A stretch of 64,000 nucleotides of DNA. Origin: Nipponacmea schrenckii (lineage: Eukaryota; Mollusca; Gastropoda; Lottiidae). A program made the translations under genes and the position numbers. This document shows, in pieces, positions 61,530-64,000 of the stretch. The stretch lies in contig CM060200.1 in assembly GCA_030562195.1 (NCBI GenBank), positions 7,068,001-7,132,000 of the forward strand. Reading direction: 5' to 3'. Below the pieces are notes generated by a model. That model saw only the letters and a program-made list of their open reading frames with translations. It had not been told where the DNA came from and ran no database searches. Each line of letters begins with the position of its first letter. The stretch's first letter is position 1.

Positions 61530-63325
61530 TATCATTAGTAAGATACTTTACCACAAAACATAATGCACTGATATTAGTCATGTTTGGAATCGGCCCCCCA
61601 AAATAGTTACCTCCCTTGGAATATCAGTTTAGATGACCTGATCAGAATTTTAATAATGGATTTTTTACTGACTTTGTATTCCTTATTTATCTAAGTACAG
61701 AAATAAATGTTCATATTTTGTGAAATAAAAGTCAACATGCTTAATAAAACCATTGAATCTTAAGTTCTAAAGGTGGTCGCACTTGTTTTAAAATATCAAA
61801 TTATTAAAATTGTAATAAGGGTTTATAACAAACATTTTTGTAACATCTATGTATGTAACATTATCTTTATAATCTTTAATGTAACAGTTGAAGGGAATAT
61901 AACAAATCTTCTTAAACAAATATTATAGCTTTATAACATAAATTACTAAGATATTAACAGAAAAATATATAAATAAAATAACCGGAATTCATTATTACAA
62001 AATAATTTGTTACCATCAAAAATATCAGTTCAAATATCAAATTCATTTAAACATGGATAATAGAAAAGCTCAAAAAACTTAGCAAATACAGGTGAACACG
62101 ACCCACACAGAGCAAATCTGTTCAGGTTAGCAATAACTACCATCTTATTATCCCACATCTAAAGTTAAAAGCATTGTTTAAGGAATGCCAGTATATGCTC
62201 ATACTGTTGAAGGCTAATTATAAACAGTTCTATAAGCTTGTTATTTCAAATATCTACCAATTGAAAGCACTTGTAATCTGTTTACATTATGCAGAAAGAT
62301 CAATCAAATACCAAAGGGTCGAATGTGATGAAACTATATGATTAAATGGAATTCCATAGTTAGAATATTACATGTTGATTATTCAATATTTTTCACAAGA
62401 AAACTATTTGTTATTATAAATATATAACATAACATTTATATGCTCTCTGTTAATGTCTTATTTGTAACTATCATATAATTTGTCTATGAGTCTGTTTTTT
62501 AAATCTTGCCAGACAAGGTAATATAGGGACCAGTTTAAATTATTTTGTCACTAAATTCAAACTCTTTTGTGCAAAAACAATTTTCTTAGCTAACAAGTTT
62601 TATTAGAATCCATCAAGATTTCTTAAGTGTTTACACGCAATGTACTAGTGTGTGGACATTTCAACCCCATTACTCACACAGCTGACTGAAAAGTTTAAAT
62701 TCAAAATGACGGCTTCCGGTTTAATGACAAAGTCTTTTCGCCATTTTCTCTAGTTTTTTAATATGAATCTATACTGTAAATTTCCAAACGATTGGATTAA
62801 TGGTTTTCAAGATATAAAAATTAGGCCTAAATTTCAATTCAAAATAAAGCGCATCAGTTGACACCGGAGCTGTAGATTGTGAAATCTTATCATCTTTTTC
62901 AAGGTTATTTTCTTCTTGCACAGACAAAAAATAAGTAGGCCTAATAATTTAAAATTATTGAAAACAGCTATTTCTTTGTAAACTTCCTTGTAATTTAAAA
63001 ACTGAATTGATTGTAGGTAGCAACATAATGGATTTAGAGGAGAATTATTTGTTTCAAGGTTATATTATTCTTACACTTGACAAAGAATTTTGAAATAACA
63101 TATTATCTAGTTTAAATATCTAAGCCAACAATGTCCTTGGATTGAGGGTTGAGTATCCTGAATCTCATTTCTTGCTTATGACAATAATGTTAAAAAAAAA
63201 AACTTTATGTAGTTTTTATAAAGAAGTACACAATTTATAAATTTATATATATTTTTTTAGGAATTCTTATTAAGCGTCACAACAGTAAAATCAACTTAAA
63301 TCACAAATGTTGATGTTATATAATA
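61530..63325. other. Intergenic, with a weak promoter-like patch near 62700-62760
   Basis: No coding frame of note. AAAATGACGGCTTCCGGTTT (about 62703-62722) combines a YY1-like and an ETS-like (CTTCCGGT) motif, which in animals often mark TATA-less promoters, but no exon could be tied to it. Confidence 0.3.
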
Positions 63326-63330
63326 ATGAT

Positions 63331-63790
63331 TACTGTAAGGCTAGAAATTAATGCGTCAACAAATTAATGCGACGTGGGGTAGAGAGACTGAAATGCGAGT
63401 ACAAATTAATGCGATCAGGAATAGGTGTCGCATTTTTTAATATCATAACAAAAAAGAAAATGGCTTCCGGGAAATATGACAGCTGGGATATGGAGAAAAG
63501 CCAAAATTCTACAAGTGTTTAATGAATGAAGACATGAACAATAATCAAGAATTTATCTTTAAATAGTCAAGTGTAAAAATCTTTTGTTTTTTTAACGTCA
63601 CTGATTACTAATCAGCTTCAAATTTAGAGATAATTACTTAATCCCACCAAGTCTCAATTTAAATACTTGACTCCATATAATTCACTTGAAAATATGTATT
63701 TAAAAATGCGGATACAAACTAATGCGATCACGGATAGGTTGCATTTAACGCATTAATTTCTATCTCGCAATAATTTGTAGCCTTACAGTA
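63331..63790. mobile_element. MITE with terminal inverted repeats and TA target duplication
   Basis: The element is 63333-63788 with TA on both sides. The ends are CTGTAAGGCTAGAAATTAAT and the complement of CTGTAAGGCTACAAATTATT. Subterminal motifs (ACAAATTAATGCGAT and GATAGGT...GCATTT) are also arranged in inverted orientation. TA duplication suggests the Tc1/mariner or a related superfamily. No transposase is present. Confidence 0.82.
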
Positions 63791-64000
63791 TTAGAAATGT
63801 TTTTGACAATCGGCACATGGATTCTTATTTCATTTGGATTTTTCGTATAAAAAAAGGAATAAGCACAAAGAATATACCAAACTAAAGTAATATATCTTAA
63901 TTTGATATAAAATCAACACAACAATATAATAAACATGAGAGTTTTCCACAACTATAGAAGCACACACTTGTATACTAACAAAAATAACTAGACTCTTTAA
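63791..64000. other. AT-rich end of window
   Basis: Nothing recognised. Confidence 0.4.

Overview
This is an AT-rich, intron-rich animal nuclear genome window. Three proteins align end to end with conserved metazoan genes: a CXXC-containing DNMT1, HEATR1/UTP10 and RMC1. The many tRNA-derived SINEs, fold-back DNA transposons and intronic minisatellites, and the methylation machinery, fit a lophotrochozoan, probably a mollusc. That placement is inference from general character, not a database match.

Layout, left to right. (1) 161-3053, minus strand: six exons of a secreted reeler+DOMON protein of the FRRS1 (ferric-chelate reductase 1-like) group, running off the left edge, with a one-base frame break in the leftmost exon. 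(2) 3060-12600: no gene seen; two 21-bp minisatellites, a complete SINE with target-site duplication and a GC-rich patch. (3) 12612-16970, minus: DNA methyltransferase 1 as one uninterrupted 1452-codon reading frame, without the N-terminal DMAP1-binding domain. (4) 17116-18652: two fold-back DNA transposons just upstream of DNMT1, followed by a possible E2F/ETS promoter near 19.0 kb. (5) 21751-48169, minus: HEATR1 in 43 recognised coding exons (about 2111 residues; the last short exon was not found), with a one-base frame break in exon 14, an antisense LINE fragment, SINEs and several minisatellites in its introns. (6) 49288-59600, plus: RMC1 in 22 exons summing to exactly 655 codons plus stop, divergent from HEATR1 with about 1.1 kb between start codons. 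(7) 59600-64000: gene-free, with a perfect 37-bp-arm hairpin and a 456-bp MITE flanked by TA.

The genes are functionally separate: ribosome biogenesis (HEATR1), late-endosomal Rab7 activation (RMC1), maintenance DNA methylation (DNMT1) and a secreted or membrane redox-type protein (FRRS1-like).

The most unusual signal is that at least four intronic minisatellites are built from pieces of the neighbouring exon together with its splice site. They are an 80-bp unit from HEATR1 exon 24 with its acceptor, a 43-bp unit from the HEATR1 exon 25 donor, a 91-bp unit from the RMC1 exon 9 acceptor, and a 37-bp unit from the RMC1 exon 16 donor. The result is serial decoy splice sites beside real exons.
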